A stretch of DNA of 64,000 bases from Sorangium aterium (GTDB lineage: Bacteria; Myxococcota_A; Polyangia; Polyangiales; Polyangiaceae), in contig NZ_JAQNDK010000003.1 in assembly GCF_028368935.1 (NCBI RefSeq), forward strand, positions 310,001-374,000, written 5' to 3'. The position numbers were made by a program, and so were the translations under genes. Below, in pieces: positions 43,526-52,306 of this stretch (its first letter is position 1; every line of letters begins with the position of its first letter). The notes beneath the pieces were generated by a model. That model saw nothing but the letters and a program-made list of their open reading frames with translations, made no database searches and was not told where the DNA came from.

Positions 43526-45151
43526 ATGAAAAGCACCGCACCCTCGTCTCGACGCAGCATCTCGCTGGCTTCGACGCTCGCCGGGCTGCTCGCCCTCGGG
43601 CTCATCGCCTCACCGGCTGCGGGGCAGCCGGCCGCTCCCCGACCGGCGGCACCGCAGCCGGTCACCCCGCCGCCCGCCCCGGCGCCTCCTCCCGCGGGCC
43701 AACCGCAGCCTGCCGTCGCTGCGGCCCAGCCGGCGGCGCCGAAGGCCGATCCGCTCGCCACGGCCCTCGCGCCGCAGCCGGGAGGGCTGACGCCGGACGA
43801 TGTCGCGAAGGCTGCGCTGCAGACGCGCGCGTCGCTCCGCGCCAAGCAGGCCGATCTCCGCGCGGCGTCGGCGAAGGTCGACCAGGCCATGGTCAATTTC
43901 TTTCCCCGGCTGACTGCGACGGCGACCTACACGCGCCTCTCCGAGGTCGAGAGCGCGGGGCTCGGAGGCGGTGGCATCGTCGGCGCGAGCAGCGAAGGGT
44001 TGATCAAGGTCGGTCCATGTCCGCCCGACGTGCAAGGCCAGTGCGTCGTCGACAGCGCGGGGCGGCCGGTGGGGGCCGCCTCCCTGTCCTTTCCGGCGCC
44101 TCTCAACAGCATTTCGCTCACGGCGAATCTTGCCGTCCCCATCTCGGACTACGTGTTCCGCATCTCGCAGGGATACGCCGCCGCGTCCCACGCGGAGAGC
44201 GCGAAGAAGCTCGAGCTCCAGGCGGAGACGCTGCAGGCCGCGGCCGACGCGAAGGTCACCTTCTTCAACTGGGTCCGCGTGAAGGGGCAGGTCGTCGTGG
44301 CAGGTGAGGCGGTGTCTCAGGCGAGGGCGCACGTCGAGGACGCGCGCCGCACCTTCGAGGTGGGCCTGCTCTCGCGCGCCGACGTGCTCCGGCTCGAGGC
44401 CCAGGTGGCCGGCGCGGAGCAGGTGCTCAACGAGGCTCAAGCCGCGCTCCTGGTCGCGGATGACCAGATCCGGATCGCGCTCGGCGCCGGGCAGGAAAGG
44501 CCGCTCACGCTGGGGATCGACGTGATGGGCAGCGCGCCTGCGAAGCCGCCCGCCGAGGCGCTCCCGGCGCTGGTGCAGGAGGCGCTTCAGAGGCGCCTCG
44601 AGATCCGCGCGCTCGACGAGACGCAGTACTCGCTCGAGAAGGCCGAGGCGGTCGCGAGGGCCGGCTACTTCCCGCGCGTGGACGGGTTCGCCGATCTCAC
44701 CTACGCGAACCCCAACCAGCGCATCTTCCCGACGCAGGACAAGTTCGCCATGACATGGTCCGCCGGCGTCCGCGCCACGTGGGTCGTCAACGACATCTTC
44801 ACCACCGCGGGCGCCTCCGCCGAGGCGAACGCCCGCACCACGCAGATCGCGGAGCAGAAGGCCGCGCTGCGCGACGCCCTCCGCCTCGAGGTGGCCTCGG
44901 CGTATGCGGAGCTGAGCAAGGCTTCGAGCAGCATCGAGTCTTCAGAGCGCCAGCTCGCGGCGGCCGCGGAGTCGATGCGCGTCAGGTCCGAGTTGTTCCG
45001 GGCAGGACGGGCCACGAGCGTCGACGTGGTCGACGCCGAGGGCGAGGTGACGCGCGCGCGGCTCCAGCAGCTCAACGCGCGCGTCGGCGCGCTCGTCGCC
45101 AAGACCCGGCTGGACCACGTCGTCGGGCGCGACGCGAAGGACCTGAAATGA
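43526..45151 (+). CDS. TolC-family outer membrane efflux protein
   Basis: 541 residues from the ATG at 43526. A Sec signal (LASTLAGLLALGLIASPAAG, cleaved near residue 33) is followed by an unusual ~60-residue Pro/Ala/Gln linker. The two halves of the OEP fold follow, each with long amphipathic helices: QTRASLRAKQADLRAASAKV near 110 and DALRLEVASAYAELSKASSS near 450. TolC proteins trimerise into a channel-tunnel across the outer membrane and periplasm for RND or ABC exporters and type I secretion. No inner-membrane pump or adaptor gene lies beside it, so the partner is encoded elsewhere. Confidence 0.9.
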   Translation: MKSTAPSSRRSISLASTLAGLLALGLIASPAAGQPAAPRPAAPQPVTPPPAPAPPPAGQPQPAVAAAQPAAPKADPLATALAPQPGGLTPDDVAKAALQTRASLRAKQADLRAASAKVDQAMVNFFPRLTATATYTRLSEVESAGLGGGGIVGASSEGLIKVGPCPPDVQGQCVVDSAGRPVGAASLSFPAPLNSISLTANLAVPISDYVFRISQGYAAASHAESAKKLELQAETLQAAADAKVTFFNWVRVKGQVVVAGEAVSQARAHVEDARRTFEVGLLSRADVLRLEAQVAGAEQVLNEAQAALLVADDQIRIALGAGQERPLTLGIDVMGSAPAKPPAEALPALVQEALQRRLEIRALDETQYSLEKAEAVARAGYFPRVDGFADLTYANPNQRIFPTQDKFAMTWSAGVRATWVVNDIFTTAGASAEANARTTQIAEQKAALRDALRLEVASAYAELSKASSSIESSERQLAAAAESMRVRSELFRAGRATSVDVVDAEGEVTRARLQQLNARVGALVAKTRLDHVVGRDAKDLK

Positions 45152-45210
45152 CCCGGCCGCGCGCGTCTTCTTCGCTTGCACGGCCCACCTGGCCGGAGTA
45201 GGGAAGGCGT

Positions 45211-45244
45211 GCGCCGCTGCAGCGCGGGTTCCTGCGGCGCGTTT
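45211..45244 (+). terminator. Rho-independent terminator candidate after the TolC-type gene
   Basis: GCGCCGC (45211-45217) pairs perfectly with GCGGCGC (45234-45240) around a 16-base loop and is followed by GTTT. It lies 60 bp after the stop of the TolC-type gene and 80 bp before hppA. Confidence 0.45.
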
Positions 45245-45324
45245 GTCGATACCGCGGCAACCACCCGCATCATCCCTCACCGGCCGAGGTAGCGCGTCCA
45301 CGGTGCGCGCCCGGTCCGCCCGTC

Positions 45325-47541
45325 ATGACGGAGCTTGCGCTCACCCTCAGCGGCGGCCTGCTCGGGCTCGCCTTTGCGGCTTACCTCGCTCGCTGGGTCG
45401 TCGCACGCCCCGCGGTCGAGCCCGAGATGCTGCGCGTTGCCGCGATCATCCAGGGGGTCGCGGAGGCGTACTTTCGCCGCCAGAGCAGCGTGATCGGCGC
45501 GGTCTCGGCGATGCTCGGCGGCGCCATCTTCCTCGCTTACGGCCTCCTCCGGCGCGCCGGGGAGAACAACCCGGTGCCAGCGCTGGAGCTCGGTGTCTGG
45601 CTGACGCTCTCGTTCGCGGTCGGGGCCGCCAGCGCGGTCGCGACCGGCCGCGTCGCCACCTGGATCGCGCCCCGCACCAGCGTGCGCGCCGCGAGCGGCG
45701 CCCGCCGCTCGCTCGATCTCGCGCTGCAGATCGCCCTCCGCGGCGGCGCCGTTTCGGGGCTCTTCGTCGCGAGCATGAGCCTGCTCGGCCTCGGCGGCCT
45801 GTTCGCCGCGGTCCTCGCGTTCCGTGGCGGCTTCGGCGCCGAGCCGGCCGAGGCGCTCGCGCTCGCCCCGACCATCCCCTGGGTCATCGCCGGTTACCCG
45901 CTCGGCGCCTCCTTCGCCGCCCTGATGGCGCAGCTCGGCGGCGGCACCTTCTCCAAGGCGGCCGACCTCGGCGCGGACCTCGCCGGCGCGGAGGTCGGGC
46001 TCGACGAGGACGACCTCCAGAACCCGGCCACGATCGTCGACCTGGCGGGCGATACGGTCGGCGACTGCGCCGGGCGCGCGGCCGGCGTCTTCGCCTCGAC
46101 CGTCGCCGAGAACGCGGGCGCCATGGTGGTCGGCGCGATGCTCTTCCGCAACAACGCCGGGCTCCCGAGCGCCCTCGCCGTCGTGCTCTTCCCGCTCGTC
46201 AGCCGCGCGTTCGGCCTCATCGCGACGCTCTTCGGCGTCATGGTGGTCAAGACCGACGACCGGGAGGACGCCTTCAACGCCCTCGTGCGGGGTCTCTACG
46301 TCACGGCCACCCTCCACGCCGTCGGCATCGCCGGGGCCGCCAAGTGGCTGCTCGACGCCCACTGGGTCGTCTTCTTCGCGTGCGGCGTGATCGGCATCGT
46401 CGCCGGCATCGGCGTGCTGCACGTCACGCAGTACTACACCGAGCAGCGGCACCGCCCGGTGCGCGAGCTCGCCGAGGCGGCGCGCAGCGGCTCCGCGATG
46501 GCGGTGCTGCGCGGGCTCGCCATCGGCCTCGAGAGCTCGGTGCTCCCGCTCCTGGTCGTCGTCGGCGCCACCTTCGGCTCCTACCTGCTCGGCGCCCGCT
46601 CCGGGCTCGCCGGGGGTGGCCTGTTCGGCACCGCGGTCGCGACGATGGGGATGCTGGGCACCTCGGGCTACGTCCTCGCCATGGATGCGTTCGGCCCCAT
46701 CGTGGACAACGCGGGCGGCATCGTCGCCGTGACCGTCGCCCGCGAGCGGCCGGACGTGCGTGGCCGCACCCTCGTGCTCGATGCCGTCGGGAACACGACC
46801 AAGGCGCTCACGAAGGCGTACACGGCCGGGGTGGCCGCGCTCGCCTCGCTGCTGCTCGTCGCGGGCTACCTCGATGAGTCCCGGCGCCGCGCTCTGGCGT
46901 CGAGCGCGCCGATCCGCGGCGAGACGACCGCGATGGTCCTGCGCCTCGACCGGCCCGAGGTCTATCTCGGCGCCCTGGTCGGGATCCTCCTTGTCTTCTG
47001 GCTGGCCGGCCGCTGCATTCGCAACGTCCTCCAGGCTGGCCGACGTGTCCTCGACGAAGTGAGGCGCCAGGCCCGGGCCCGTCCGCCGGGTTTCGTCGGC
47101 GACCACGAGCCCTGCGTCGAGATGGTCTCTCGGGCAGCGCTGCGCCACATGATCGCGCCGGCCCTCGTCTCCGTGGCGGTGCCCGTCGTCGTGGGACTTG
47201 CCTTGCGCTTTGCAAGGACGGAAGATAATCCTCTGGTCGCGGCCGATTCAGTCGCGGCCCTGATCATGGCCGGGACGGTCGCAGGCGTCCTCGGGTCGCT
47301 CTTCTTGGGGAATACCGGGGCGATCTGGGACAATGCGAGGCAGTACATCGCGACCGGCGCGCACGGTGGGCGCTACCTTGTCGACGAGACGGGGGCGCGG
47401 GCGGACAACCCCACCTATGGTGCCGCCGTCGTTGGCGACACGATCGGCGATCCGCTCAAGGACGTGGCCGGTCCCGCGATCCACGTGCTCATCAAGATGC
47501 TCCCCGCCGTGACCATCGTGTTCTTGCCGTTCTTCATCTGA
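45325..47541 (+). CDS. hppA: Membrane-bound ion-pumping pyrophosphatase, divergent
   Basis: 738 residues with about 16 transmembrane helices. Family blocks present are GGGTFSKAADLGADLAG, ATIVDLAGDTVGDCAG, DAFGPIVDNAGGI, GNTTKALTK and VVGDTIGDPLKD. The Lys in GNTTKA (~493) marks the K+-independent, H+-pumping type. The substrate-binding motif DX7KXE is altered: D214-x7-A222-E-V, so the invariant Lys is Ala and the Glu is displaced. DNVGDNVGD reads DLAGDTVGD (all three Asp kept), and the Asp usually found in GADLF is Gly254. The enzyme would couple PPi hydrolysis to proton transport, but these changes make activity uncertain. It is translationally coupled to the SNF2 gene downstream (TGATG). 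Confidence 0.9.
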   Translation: MTELALTLSGGLLGLAFAAYLARWVVARPAVEPEMLRVAAIIQGVAEAYFRRQSSVIGAVSAMLGGAIFLAYGLLRRAGENNPVPALELGVWLTLSFAVGAASAVATGRVATWIAPRTSVRAASGARRSLDLALQIALRGGAVSGLFVASMSLLGLGGLFAAVLAFRGGFGAEPAEALALAPTIPWVIAGYPLGASFAALMAQLGGGTFSKAADLGADLAGAEVGLDEDDLQNPATIVDLAGDTVGDCAGRAAGVFASTVAENAGAMVVGAMLFRNNAGLPSALAVVLFPLVSRAFGLIATLFGVMVVKTDDREDAFNALVRGLYVTATLHAVGIAGAAKWLLDAHWVVFFACGVIGIVAGIGVLHVTQYYTEQRHRPVRELAEAARSGSAMAVLRGLAIGLESSVLPLLVVVGATFGSYLLGARSGLAGGGLFGTAVATMGMLGTSGYVLAMDAFGPIVDNAGGIVAVTVARERPDVRGRTLVLDAVGNTTKALTKAYTAGVAALASLLLVAGYLDESRRRALASSAPIRGETTAMVLRLDRPEVYLGALVGILLVFWLAGRCIRNVLQAGRRVLDEVRRQARARPPGFVGDHEPCVEMVSRAALRHMIAPALVSVAVPVVVGLALRFARTEDNPLVAADSVAALIMAGTVAGVLGSLFLGNTGAIWDNARQYIATGAHGGRYLVDETGARADNPTYGAAVVGDTIGDPLKDVAGPAIHVLIKMLPAVTIVFLPFFI

Positions 47542-50500
47542 TGACGGTTCTTCACCCAGCGGGATTTGCCAAGAGATCCCGTTCACCCGACCCATCCCGG
47601 CGAATAGCCGCCGCACCCGTATCCCGAGCCCACGACGTGCCGCCTCCGATCTCCGACGCACTCTCTACCCTCAGCGATCGTGGCCTGCGAAGGCTGCTTG
47701 GCGCCCGCACCTTCCTCCGCGGGCTGGAGTACTTCCGCCGCCGCGTCGTCGAGGACATCTCCATCAACGAGACGATGGCGAGCGGCACCGTCCGCGCCGC
47801 CGACTCCGAGCCGTATCCGGTCAAGGTCGAGCTCTCGCCCGATGGCATCCAGTCGCAGTGTTCCTGTCCTGCGTTCCAGAAGGCTGGGCAGCACTGCAAG
47901 CACGTCGCGGCGCTGCTCATCAGCATCCGCGACCAGGCGCGCGGCGCGCAGCCGCGGCGCGAGCCGCCGATCCCGGCGCTCGTCCCGCAGACCGCCCACG
48001 CCGGCGGCGACGCCCTGAAGCGCGTGCGCCGGCGCGACCGCCGCGGCCGCCTGGCGATCACGCCGGCGGCGCCCGTCCCGACCGTCGTCGGCACCCACGG
48101 GCCGCCGGGCTCACCCGTCGCCCTCGCGGCGCCGGTCCTGGACGCGACGGCCAAGCAGACCGGGATCGGCGCCTGGCTTCCGCCCGAGGGCGTCACCGGG
48201 GCACGGCGCGTGGAGTTCCGCCTCCACGTGCGGCAGGGGGCGCTGACGGTCACCGTCCTCGACGCCGAGGCGCGCGTCCCGGTGCTGCCCTCCGCGGCGC
48301 TCGCCTGGCAGGCGCTCTATCCGACGCCGGATCGCGACGCCCTCCGGCTGCTCGCCCGGTTCGAGAGCGGTAACCCGCGCCACCCGGCCGTCGACATCCG
48401 CGGCGAGGACGTGGCCGAGCTGCTCCCGCTGCTCGAGGGCCAGCGCGTGCTGCTCGAGCCGGCGCTGATGCAGCTCCGCTTCGGCGACGACAGCCTGCGG
48501 CCGCGCTTCGATCTCGAGACCGTCGGCGGCGACACCATCATCGTCAAGACGAGCTTCGAGCGGGGGAACGACAAGCGCCGCTTCTCGCTGCTCCAGGGCG
48601 GGTGGTTCGAGGGCTGGCCGGGCTGGCACATCGACACGCAGGAGGGGCTCGCGCGCCGCATCGACAAGCGCGTCTCCCCCGCGGCGATGCGCCGCCTGCT
48701 CCGCTCGCCGACCATCGGCGAGCCGATGAGCGAGCTGGCCCGCATCATCATGCAGGGGCTGCCCAAGATCGCGCTCGAGGTCGGCGCGGAGCTGCCCGAC
48801 CTGAACCAGATCGCCGAGGTCGTCGATCTCGTGCCCACGTTCCGCATGCGCGCGGGCGGCTCGCTCATCGAGGCGCGCGTCACGCTGACCGCCGCCTACG
48901 GCGACGCCGAGGTCGCCGTGCGCGCCGACGGCATGTCGCCCCCGGTGCTCATTCAGCCGCCCGAGGAGGGGATGAAGCGCGCCCGCTGCATCCGCGTGGA
49001 CATCGCCGCGCAGCAGGAGGCGGCGAGCAAGCTGCTCGCCCTCGGGCTCAAGCCGGACGAGACCGGCCAGGGCTTCATCGCGAACGGCGACCAGGCGCTC
49101 ACCTTCTGGACCGAGGGGCTCGCCGAGCTCCCCGACGACTGGGACCTCTTCGTCCCCGAGGATCTCGTCGACACGCAGGTGCGCGGCAGGCCCATCGGCG
49201 TGTTCGCCAAGGTCACCTCGGGGATGGACTGGCTGAACGTCAAGCTCAGCTTCGAGAGCGAGGGCGTCGGCGTCGATCGCGACGAGCTGCGCCGCTGCCT
49301 CGCCGAGGGCAAGCGCTACGTCCGCCTCGAGGACGGGTCGTTCGCCGCGTTCGATCCCGACGCCGTGCGCGCGATGCTCGATCGCGAGGTCGAGCTGATG
49401 ATGGCGGCCGGCAAGAGCGGCCGGCTGCCGCTCGCGCAGGCCGGGCGGGTGCACGAGCTGCTCCAGCACGCCAGCGGATCGAGCGTGACCGCGTCCGCGC
49501 GCGAGCTGTTCCAGAAGCTCAGCAACATCGACGAGATCGGCAGCACCAAGCGGCCCAGGAACCTGAAGGCGACGCTCCGCCCCTACCAGGAGGCGGGCCT
49601 CTCGTGGCTCAAGTTCATCCATGACATCGGCTCGGGCGGCGTGCTCGCCGACGACATGGGCCTCGGCAAGACGGTCCAGACGCTCGCCCTCCTGCTCGCC
49701 GTCAAGCAGGAGGAGAAGCACATGCGCGCGCTGATCGTCGCCCCGACGAGCGTCGTCACGAACTGGGAGCGCGAGCTCGCCCGGTTCGCGCCCTCGCTGT
49801 CGGTCGCCCTCTGGCACGGCGCCGATCGCAAGGACCAGATCGACGAGGTGAAGGCCGCGGAGGTGGTGATCACCAGCTACGCGCTCCTCCGTCGCGACGA
49901 GGATTTCCTCGCGCAGCTCGACCTGAGCTACGCCATCCTCGACGAGGCGCAGCACATCAAGAACCCGATGAGCGCCACCGCCGCGGCGGCCAAGCGGCTC
50001 CGCGCGAAGCGCCGGCTCGCGCTGACGGGCACGCCCATCGAGAACCGGCTCTCGGAGATCTGGTCCATCTTCGACTACGTCTCGCCGGGCTTGCTCGGCT
50101 CGCTCGACAAGTTCGAGGCGCGCTTCTCGCGCCCGATCGAGGCGGGCGACTACAAGACCGCGCAGCGCCTGCGCGCCGCCATCCACCCGTTCATCCTGCG
50201 CCGCACGAAGCAGGAGGTCGCCAAGGATCTTCCCGAGAAGATCGAGATGGATCAGATCTGCGATCTCACGGGCGAGCAGCGGGCGCTCTACCTGCAGGTC
50301 GCGCGCGAGGTGCGGGCGCAGGTCCTCGGCGAGGTCGAGCGCGTCGGCCTCGCGAAGAGCCAGCTGCAGATCCTCGCCGGCCTCACCCGCCTCCGGCAGG
50401 CGGCCTGCGACCCGCGGCTGCTCGGCTTGCCGCGGGAGTTCGGCGACGACGACTCGGGCAAGCTCGTCGCGGTCCGGGAGCTCATCGCGAACGCCGTCGA

Positions 50501-50966
50501 GGGCGGGCACAAGGTCCTCGTCTTCAGCCAGTTCGTGATGATGCTGAGGCTCATCGAGAAGGCGATGAAGGAGGATGGAGTCGCCTACGAGTACCTCGAC
50601 GGCTCCACGAAGGACCGGGCGGAGCGCGTCGAGCGCTTCCAGAGCGATCCGAGCGTGCCGGTCTTCCTCATCAGCCTCAAGGCGGGCGGCACCGGCCTGA
50701 ACCTCACCGCGGCCGACACGGTCATCCACTTCGATCCGTGGTGGAACCCGGCGGTCGAGCAGCAGGCCACGGACCGCGCCCACCGCATCGGTCAGACGAA
50801 GGTGGTGACGGCCTATCGGCTCATCGCCGAGGGCACGATCGAGGAGAAGATCCTGCTGCTCAAGGACAAGAAGCGCCAGCTCGTCGCGTCCGTCCTCAGC
50901 GAGGACGCCGGCGGCGCGAAGAAGCTCACCAAGGCCGACCTGGAAGAGCTGTTCGCGGTGGACTGA
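47541..50966 (+). CDS. SWIM zinc-finger SNF2/Rad54-family helicase
   Basis: 1141 residues if started at the ATG at 47541, which shares a base with the hppA stop; a GTG at 47637 is an alternative. A SWIM zinc finger is at ~107-121 (CSCPAFQKAGQHCKH, CxCx9CxH). A ~500-residue middle region is family-specific. The SNF2 ATPase occupies ~670-1130: Walker A DDMGLGKT, DEAQHIKNP (motif II variant DEAQ), LTGTPIEN, and the C-terminal block VFLISLKAGGTGLNLTAADT with DRAHRIGQ. SNF2 proteins translocate on double-stranded DNA and remodel protein-DNA complexes. Bacterial SWIM-SNF2 proteins are widespread but poorly characterised. Confidence 0.93.
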   Translation: MTVLHPAGFAKRSRSPDPSRRIAAAPVSRAHDVPPPISDALSTLSDRGLRRLLGARTFLRGLEYFRRRVVEDISINETMASGTVRAADSEPYPVKVELSPDGIQSQCSCPAFQKAGQHCKHVAALLISIRDQARGAQPRREPPIPALVPQTAHAGGDALKRVRRRDRRGRLAITPAAPVPTVVGTHGPPGSPVALAAPVLDATAKQTGIGAWLPPEGVTGARRVEFRLHVRQGALTVTVLDAEARVPVLPSAALAWQALYPTPDRDALRLLARFESGNPRHPAVDIRGEDVAELLPLLEGQRVLLEPALMQLRFGDDSLRPRFDLETVGGDTIIVKTSFERGNDKRRFSLLQGGWFEGWPGWHIDTQEGLARRIDKRVSPAAMRRLLRSPTIGEPMSELARIIMQGLPKIALEVGAELPDLNQIAEVVDLVPTFRMRAGGSLIEARVTLTAAYGDAEVAVRADGMSPPVLIQPPEEGMKRARCIRVDIAAQQEAASKLLALGLKPDETGQGFIANGDQALTFWTEGLAELPDDWDLFVPEDLVDTQVRGRPIGVFAKVTSGMDWLNVKLSFESEGVGVDRDELRRCLAEGKRYVRLEDGSFAAFDPDAVRAMLDREVELMMAAGKSGRLPLAQAGRVHELLQHASGSSVTASARELFQKLSNIDEIGSTKRPRNLKATLRPYQEAGLSWLKFIHDIGSGGVLADDMGLGKTVQTLALLLAVKQEEKHMRALIVAPTSVVTNWERELARFAPSLSVALWHGADRKDQIDEVKAAEVVITSYALLRRDEDFLAQLDLSYAILDEAQHIKNPMSATAAAAKRLRAKRRLALTGTPIENRLSEIWSIFDYVSPGLLGSLDKFEARFSRPIEAGDYKTAQRLRAAIHPFILRRTKQEVAKDLPEKIEMDQICDLTGEQRALYLQVAREVRAQVLGEVERVGLAKSQLQILAGLTRLRQAACDPRLLGLPREFGDDDSGKLVAVRELIANAVEGGHKVLVFSQFVMMLRLIEKAMKEDGVAYEYLDGSTKDRAERVERFQSDPSVPVFLISLKAGGTGLNLTAADTVIHFDPWWNPAVEQQATDRAHRIGQTKVVTAYRLIAEGTIEEKILLLKDKKRQLVASVLSEDAGGAKKLTKADLEELFAVD

Positions 50967-50974
50967 ACGAACGA

Positions 50975-51100
50975 CGGCGCGCAGGGGGAGCGCGCCGGTC
51001 GCGGAGCACCGGCCGATCCATGGGGGCGCGCAGGGGAGCGCGCCCCTCCCTCATGGGAGCACGGGTGGATCCATGACGGCGCTCGGAGTGGCCGTCATGG
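50975..51100. terminator. Array of three hairpins between convergent genes
   Basis: Hairpin 1: CGGCGCGC-AGGGGGA-GCGCGCCG (50975-50997). Hairpin 2: GGGGCGCGC-AGGGGA-GCGCGCCCC (51023-51046), with an outer CCATG/CATGG pair at 51018-51056. Hairpin 3: CCATGACGGC-GCTCGGAGTG-GCCGTCATGG (51071-51100), a 10-bp stem. All stems are perfect. They fill the gap between the SNF2 gene stop and the convergent TolR gene stop, so they probably insulate the two transcription units. Hairpins 1 and 2 are near-copies of each other. Confidence 0.65.
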
Positions 51101-51134
51101 GGGGCTTTGGGCACCGCAGGGCGGGGAAGGATGG

Positions 51135-51743
51135 CTACGGCTTGCGGCTGCCGCTCAGGACCATCAGGTGGTACTTGCCGAACTCGCTCTGCCCCAGGGT
51201 GAACAGGACCTCGATCAGGAGGCGGTACGGCGTGGTCGCGTCGGCGACGATGATCGCCTCCGACGACGACGGATCGAGCCCCTTCGCCGCGCGAATGGCT
51301 TTGTCCGTCTCGCGCGCGTGGGACAGGGCGTTCGCCAGCGGCACGATGTAGAGATCGTTCGGCCCGCTGCGCTTGTACTTTGCGTCGACGCCCGACTGCG
51401 CGAGCTGCTCGCGGTTGGGCAGCATGACGATCGGGGTCGGATCCTCGCCGACCAGGATCTGCGACTTCGAGACGATGACGACCACACCCTCCTGGGAGGG
51501 CTCGGCCTGCATCACCGACTTCGGCAGGGTGAGATCCTTCGACTGCGGGATGGATGCCGCCGACGATCCAACGCTCTTCAGCAAGAAGACGAGGATGATC
51601 GTCATCAGGTCGAGCATCGCCGTGATGTTCAAGAAGTCGATCTCGGGCTCCCGCCGGTTCCTTCGGATCGCCTTCCGGAGGGCCGCTTTGTAGCGGACGA
51701 CGCTCGCCCTCGGCCGCGGGGCAGGTCGCTGCTCGGCGCTCAT
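51135..51743 (-). CDS. TolR/ExbD-family protein (module A, second TolR)
   Basis: 202 residues from the ATG at 51743; the longer frame to 51911 runs over the previous gene. The N-terminus is basic and cytoplasmic, followed by one transmembrane helix at ~40-60. It contains the key Asp in NITAMLDLMTIILVFLL, the residue that takes part in proton flow in TolR/ExbD. The periplasmic domain is ~140 residues (QILVGEDPTPIVMLP, TPYRLLIEVLFTLGQSEFGK). The start overlaps the stop of the first TolR by 4 bp, so translation is coupled. It works with TolQ to turn proton flow into movement of a periplasmic partner. Confidence 0.9.
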   Translation of the reverse strand: MSAEQRPAPRPRASVVRYKAALRKAIRRNRREPEIDFLNITAMLDLMTIILVFLLKSVGSSAASIPQSKDLTLPKSVMQAEPSQEGVVVIVSKSQILVGEDPTPIVMLPNREQLAQSGVDAKYKRSGPNDLYIVPLANALSHARETDKAIRAAKGLDPSSSEAIIVADATTPYRLLIEVLFTLGQSEFGKYHLMVLSGSRKP

Positions 51744-52303
51744 CGGGCCACCCCGAAGTGGACCTCCGGGAACAGCACCTCCCCGTCGTCGCTCCTCAGC
51801 GCATCCATCACGTCGATGATCGTCTTGTAGTCGATGCCCGGGTTCGCCGTGATCGTCACCTGCGTCTCCTCTTTGAACTCGGAGCGGGCGTTCTTGAGGC
51901 GCTTCGCGCACGCCGTGAGGGCGGGATAGTCATAGCCATCGTTCACCTTCGGCACCGTGACCCCGCCGCCCACGTCCTGGCAGCCGGTCGCGATGTTGCC
52001 GCTCGACGTCTTCAGCGAGATCCCCTGGCTGGTGATGAACGCGGAGAGGTTCAACGCCTTGCTGGAGAGCTCGCTGCGCACCTTGCCCCCGCCGATGGAA
52101 GGCGGCGTCGTGTCGATTGACGACACGAATGTCACCGACACGCTGGCGAGCACGAAGATGAGGATGTTCGTGATGATGTCGAGGTACGGAACGACGTTGA
52201 GCTCGCCGGCCTCCTCCCCGGCTTCGGGCTCCTTGGGCTGCGACAGGCGCCGGATCTTCGATCGCTGCGCCGAGCTGAGCGGGACGTCTTGCGGGTCCGC
52301 CAT
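51740..52303 (-). CDS. TolR/ExbD-family protein (module A, first TolR)
   Basis: 187 residues. A cytoplasmic N-terminus rich in Lys/Glu/Pro is followed by a helix containing the conserved Asp (VVPYLDIITNILIFVLASV, ~residues 37-55). A ~130-residue periplasmic domain has two Cys (ATGCQDVG and ALTACAKRL), which may form a disulfide. It ends in ALRSDDGEVLFPEVHFGVA, the typical ExbD C-terminal fold. It starts 3 bp after the TolQ stop with no clear ribosome-binding site, so it probably depends on coupling. Confidence 0.9.
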   Translation of the reverse strand: MADPQDVPLSSAQRSKIRRLSQPKEPEAGEEAGELNVVPYLDIITNILIFVLASVSVTFVSSIDTTPPSIGGGKVRSELSSKALNLSAFITSQGISLKTSSGNIATGCQDVGGGVTVPKVNDGYDYPALTACAKRLKNARSEFKEETQVTITANPGIDYKTIIDVMDALRSDDGEVLFPEVHFGVAR

Positions 52304-52306
52304 GGG

